A DNA stretch of 7,337 bases from an uncultured Faecalibacterium sp. GTDB lineage: Bacteria; Bacillota; Clostridia; Oscillospirales; Ruminococcaceae. Below are positions 5,530 through 7,337 of the stretch, piece after piece; position 1 is the first letter of the stretch; the number at the start of each line of letters is the position of its first letter. The notes under the pieces were generated by a model. It worked only from the letters and a program-made list of their open reading frames with translations. It had not been told where the DNA came from and ran no database searches. The stretch spans positions 1 through 7,337 of the forward strand of contig CAKTFS010000051.1 in the NCBI GenBank assembly GCA_934561115.1, written 5' to 3'. The translations under genes and the position numbers were made by a program.

Positions 5530-6483
5530 TTATTTTGCTTCCGGTTCCTGCACCAGAGGCTCGGACGGCGGCGGGGTAAGAGTGGAATGCGCCACCACAA
5601 AGGCCGTTGCCTTTGCCCGGGCAAGGCGCTGACGCACCTTGCGGGTGTCGTTAGCCGGGAAGGTGCGCTCCCCATCCAGCTTCTCGTCCCAGTGCGCAAG
5701 GGCAGCGTTCACCTCGGCTTCGGTGGGCAGCAAGCCCTCCCGCTCTGCCACCAGCAAAAGCCCCAGCCAGCTGCGCAGCTTGCGCTCTGCCTGTTGGTGC
5801 AGCCACTGCCGGAACTGCTCCACCGTCTGCCCGCGCACGGCCAGAAACTGGTCAAAGTTGACCCCATTCGCCTGCAAGCCCAAATTGAACTGCCGCTGCT
5901 CGGCAAAGTAGTTGCCCGCTTCCAACCGCTTGGGCACCGGGCCTGTCACCTCGTTGCCCAGCTGCCAGACCAGCTCCTTCTCGGCACGGTCTTTGGCCTG
6001 TGCGCAGCGCTTTGCGTAGAGCTCCCGGGTCACCCGGTCGCGCAGCGCGGCCTTGCCTGCGGCATCGGCGGCGCGTTCTTCATCGCCATAGTTGCGGTTG
6101 ATCTCCAGCTCAATGGTCAACCGGCGCAGCGGGTGCGGCTCAATGGCCTGCACAAAGCCGGTATCCCGTCCCAGTTCCAGCGGCGGCAGGGTGTAGAACT
6201 GTGCCCCCGCCCGGAAGCCCTCGGCCCTGTTGACCGCCAGCAGCTCAAAATCCGGGTCGGTCACCGGTACAAGCTGCTGCTCCTGCACCAGCTGCCGGTA
6301 AAGAGGGTCAAAGCCCTCCAGAATGGTGCGGTTCACCGCTGCCGTCAGCAGCTCTTCCTCGTCCTGCGGGGCATCCGGGGCGGCCTGCTCCTTTGCAAGC
6401 GCAGCGGCCAGCTCCTCTGCGCTGGCCGTGAATACCAGCCGGCAGTCCCCCGGCTCTGCCATGCCAAAATGTTCCAGTTTCAT
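5530..6483 (-). CDS. Trigger-factor-related chaperone lacking the PPIase domain
   Basis: A 317-residue soluble protein, predicted cytoplasmic (no signal peptide or membrane segment). Residues 10-110 resemble a shortened trigger factor N-domain: a CRLVFTASAEELAAALAKE segment, then a helix (43-70) and QLVPVTDPDFELL, the counterpart of the family's LEPVAQPEIDV. Residues 120-300 resemble the trigger factor C-terminal domain: long helices with the LVWQLGNEV, QFNLGLQANGVNFDQFL and QAERKLRSWLGLLLVAEREGLLPTEAEV pattern. The GFRxGKxP ribosome-docking loop is missing (the spot holds QAAPDAPQD), and the central FKBP-type isomerase domain is absent, making it about 110 residues shorter than normal trigger factor. 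It may be a substrate-binding chaperone that does not bind ribosomes (inference). The ATG follows GGGGAGGA with good spacing, 17 bases after the DUF3592 gene, so the two form an operon. The frame extends upstream to 6939 but that part overlaps the neighbouring gene. Confidence 0.7.
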   Translation of the reverse strand: MKLEHFGMAEPGDCRLVFTASAEELAAALAKEQAAPDAPQDEEELLTAAVNRTILEGFDPLYRQLVQEQQLVPVTDPDFELLAVNRAEGFRAGAQFYTLPPLELGRDTGFVQAIEPHPLRRLTIELEINRNYGDEERAADAAGKAALRDRVTRELYAKRCAQAKDRAEKELVWQLGNEVTGPVPKRLEAGNYFAEQRQFNLGLQANGVNFDQFLAVRGQTVEQFRQWLHQQAERKLRSWLGLLLVAEREGLLPTEAEVNAALAHWDEKLDGERTFPANDTRKVRQRLARAKATAFVVAHSTLTPPPSEPLVQEPEAK

Positions 6484-6500
6484 GCGGTGTTCCTCCCCTC

Positions 6501-6878
6501 TCAGCGGTTCATGATGCCGAACATCAGCACCAGCAGCGCCACACCGATGCCAACATACAGCAGCTCGGCACCCAGCACGGACTTGTCGCCCTCCACGAAC
6601 ATCTTCTCCGGTGCATCGGGGTCGTAGTACAGGGTGACCACACTGCCCTCGGCAAAGGGCTTGCCCTTGGCGGGTTTGGGGTACTGCAGCCGGTGGCTGC
6701 CGCCTGCGGTGGTAAACTCCAGCACATAGGCAGCGCCGTCCCGGCTCTGCACCGTGCCGCTTACCGTGGCCTGCACGCAGACGCCCTTGGTGCGCAGCTG
6801 CTGCCGCGCCCGCACGCTGCGCAGTGCCATGTAAAACATGATCAGTGCGCCGACCAGAAAAATAATCACATTCAGCAT
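6501..6878 (-). CDS. DUF3592-like two-TM membrane protein
   Basis: A 125-residue protein with an N-terminal membrane helix (residues 2-19), a soluble beta-rich segment, and a second helix (about 103-121) ending in GIMNR. The soluble part carries the pattern of the DUF3592 family: VQATVSGTV, YVLEFTTAGGSHRLQYP, then PFAEGSVVTLYYDPDAPEKMFVEG. Function of the family is unknown; the beta segment should lie on one face of the membrane between the helices. The start at 6878 is chosen because GAGGG precedes it by 6 bases and it gives a natural first helix. The frame remains open to 7022, but that extension runs through the palindromic element and has no ribosome binding site signal. It is the first gene of an operon with the trigger-factor-like gene. 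Confidence 0.75.
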   Translation of the reverse strand: MLNVIIFLVGALIMFYMALRSVRARQQLRTKGVCVQATVSGTVQSRDGAAYVLEFTTAGGSHRLQYPKPAKGKPFAEGSVVTLYYDPDAPEKMFVEGDKSVLGAELLYVGIGVALLVLMFGIMNR

Positions 6879-6904
6879 CGTTTTCCCTCGTTTTTCCGTA
6901 ATCG

Positions 6905-6919
6905 CCGGGCGGTACCCGG
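6905..6919 (-). other. Small stem-loop before the DUF3592 ribosome binding site
   Basis: CCGGG (6905-6909) and CCCGG (6915-6919) can pair over a 5-base loop. It lies between the large palindrome and the ribosome binding site and may be part of a structured leader. Confidence 0.35.
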
Positions 6920-6926
6920 ACGTATA

Positions 6927-7098
6927 GGCAATACCACATAATTCTAAGTGCCGATACGGCGCGCGAGGTGCGGCAGATGCTAAGCCAAAAGCGCAGATAA
7001 TACTTTGTGTATTATCGAGCATTTTGGCAGCGCAGATGCCGTGCCGCAGCCGCCGGAACGGTGCTTAAGCCGTCAGGCGGGAATTGTGCGGTGTTGCC
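6927..7098. repeat. Nested imperfect palindrome of about 170 bases (MITE-like or structured leader)
   Basis: Arms found by direct comparison, from outside in: 6927-6944 with 7081-7098 (18 positions, 3 transitions); 6945-6953 with 7059-7067 (9 pairs, 2 of them G-T); CGGCG 6957-6961 with CGCCG 7051-7055; GCGGCA 6970-6975 with TGCCGC 7042-7047; GCCAAAA 6984-6990 with TTTTGGC 7022-7028; GATAATAC 6996-7003 with GTATTATC 7009-7016. GGTAC at 6911-6915 and GTACC at 7110-7114 may mark still wider ends. GCAGATGC also occurs as a direct repeat (6973-6980 and 7032-7039). It encodes no credible protein. It is either an inserted palindromic repeat or a long folded 5' leader of the DUF3592 operon mRNA; the sequence alone does not decide. 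Confidence 0.75.
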
Positions 7099-7106
7099 TT
7101 TCGTTT

Positions 7107-7115
7107 ATTGTACCA
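7107..7115 (-). promoter_or_regulatory. Candidate extended -10 promoter for the DUF3592 operon
   Basis: TGGTACAAT on the minus strand is a TGn-extended -10 element (TACAAT complement of 7107-7112). No good -35 is seen. Transcription would start near 7100, almost exactly at the first base of the palindrome, making the whole palindrome the 5' leader. Confidence 0.4.
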
Positions 7116-7204
7116 TAATCTGCCCTAAAAAGCGCCCCACAGCCGCTATTCAGAGTGCACCAACTTTGCCGCAAAAATTTGTCGAATAATTTTGAAATTA
7201 AGCC

Positions 7205-7232
7205 TTGACATTTCTTTTGTATCTGGTATAAT
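7205..7232 (+). promoter_or_regulatory. Strong promoter of tRNA-Leu
   Basis: TTGACA (7205-7210) and TATAAT (7227-7232) are both perfect, 16 bases apart, with a TGG extended -10. The 60 bases before it are AT-rich (AAAAATTTG, AATAATTTTGAAATTAA), like an UP element. This is expected of a strongly expressed stable-RNA gene. Confidence 0.92.
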
Positions 7233-7239
7233 AACTATC

Positions 7240-7264
7240 GTTCCCGGCGCCACGGCGCAGGAAC
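7240..7264 (+). other. Hairpin at the 5' end of the tRNA-Leu precursor
   Basis: GTTCC (7240-7244) pairs with GGAAC (7260-7264), with GC-rich inner pairing (GCG/CGC). It begins at the expected transcription start and ends 12 bases before the mature tRNA. It may shield the precursor until RNase P removes the leader. Confidence 0.5.
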
Positions 7265-7276
7265 AAAACAGAATAT

Positions 7277-7337
7277 GCGGATATGGCGGAATTGGCAGAC
7301 GCGTTAGATTCAGGTTCTAATCGGGGCAACTCGGTGG
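7277..7337 (+). tRNA. tRNA-Leu (anticodon CAG), 5' part
   Basis: The mature 5' end is GCGGATA (acceptor strand, 7277-7283), followed by TG, a D-arm with GGCGGAATTGGCAGACGC, and an anticodon arm TTAGA/TCTAA (7304-7308 with 7316-7320) whose 7-base loop TTCAGGT holds CAG at 7311-7313. A class II variable arm begins with CGGGGCAACTCGG. The window ends before the T-arm and the acceptor 3' strand. The tRNA decodes CUG, a major leucine codon in these GC-rich genes. Confidence 0.93.

Noticed and set aside
4713..5699. 328-codon minus-strand open frame crossing the DedA gene and two terminators
   Set aside because: It spans two strong terminators and an intergenic region and shows no recognisable domain.
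5587..6627. 346-codon plus-strand open frame opposite the trigger-factor-like gene
   Set aside because: Shadow frame spanning two real genes on the other strand; no ribosome binding site and no family resemblance.
6484..6939. N-terminal extension of the trigger-factor-like frame
   Set aside because: It overlaps the DUF3592 gene in another frame and reads as an Arg/Gly-rich shadow; the inner ATG has a strong ribosome binding site.
1..7337. CRISPR array, insertion sequence or prophage genes
   Set aside because: No regularly spaced direct repeats, transposase, integrase or phage structural motifs were seen on either strand.

Overview
The window looks like a stretch of chromosome from a GC-rich, low-oxygen gut Firmicute of the Oscillospiraceae type (Faecalibacterium/Subdoligranulum-like). 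This is inferred from the strong GC bias at third codon positions, GGAGG-like ribosome binding sites, near-consensus sigma-A promoters, an MscL with a C-terminal zinc ribbon and a holin-like type I toxin. No 16S or other marker is present, so the genus is not certain.

Layout from left to right. (1) The 3' part of mscL (plus strand) with an extra zinc ribbon. (2) A compact unit between mscL and the alkaline phosphatase gene that reads as a type I toxin-antitoxin locus. It has a 47-residue membrane peptide on the minus strand (487-630), a near-consensus plus-strand promoter (351-378) driving a short RNA into the toxin 3' end, a shared hairpin at the convergence, and a minus-strand promoter (803-831). 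The toxin leader carries a 5' GCAA-loop hairpin and a second hairpin that buries the Shine-Dalgarno sequence. (3) A secreted PhoA-type alkaline phosphatase with a Tat signal (minus), followed by a strong intrinsic terminator. (4) A divergent intergenic region with several TTTAC(A/C)/GTTACA motifs resembling PhoP boxes. (5) A plus-strand pair with only 7 bases between the genes: a Cof-type HAD phosphatase and a DEDDh 3'-5' exonuclease with a C-terminal zinc ribbon. (6) A DedA/VTT-family membrane protein (plus) ending at a strong terminator, back to back with a terminator for the opposite strand. (7) A minus-strand two-gene operon: a DUF3592-like membrane protein and a divergent trigger-factor-related chaperone without the PPIase domain or the GFRxGKxP ribosome-docking motif. 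(8) A nested imperfect palindrome of about 170 bases upstream of that operon, probably within its 5' leader. (9) A perfect TTGACA/TATAAT promoter and the first 61 bases of tRNA-Leu(CAG), cut by the window end.

How the parts relate. The alkaline phosphatase releases phosphate outside the membrane and its upstream region suggests control by phosphate limitation; the HAD phosphatase diverges from the same region and could share that control. The toxin locus is self-contained. The DUF3592/trigger-factor-like pair is the least understood protein-coding unit, and its palindromic leader is the least explained non-coding structure.
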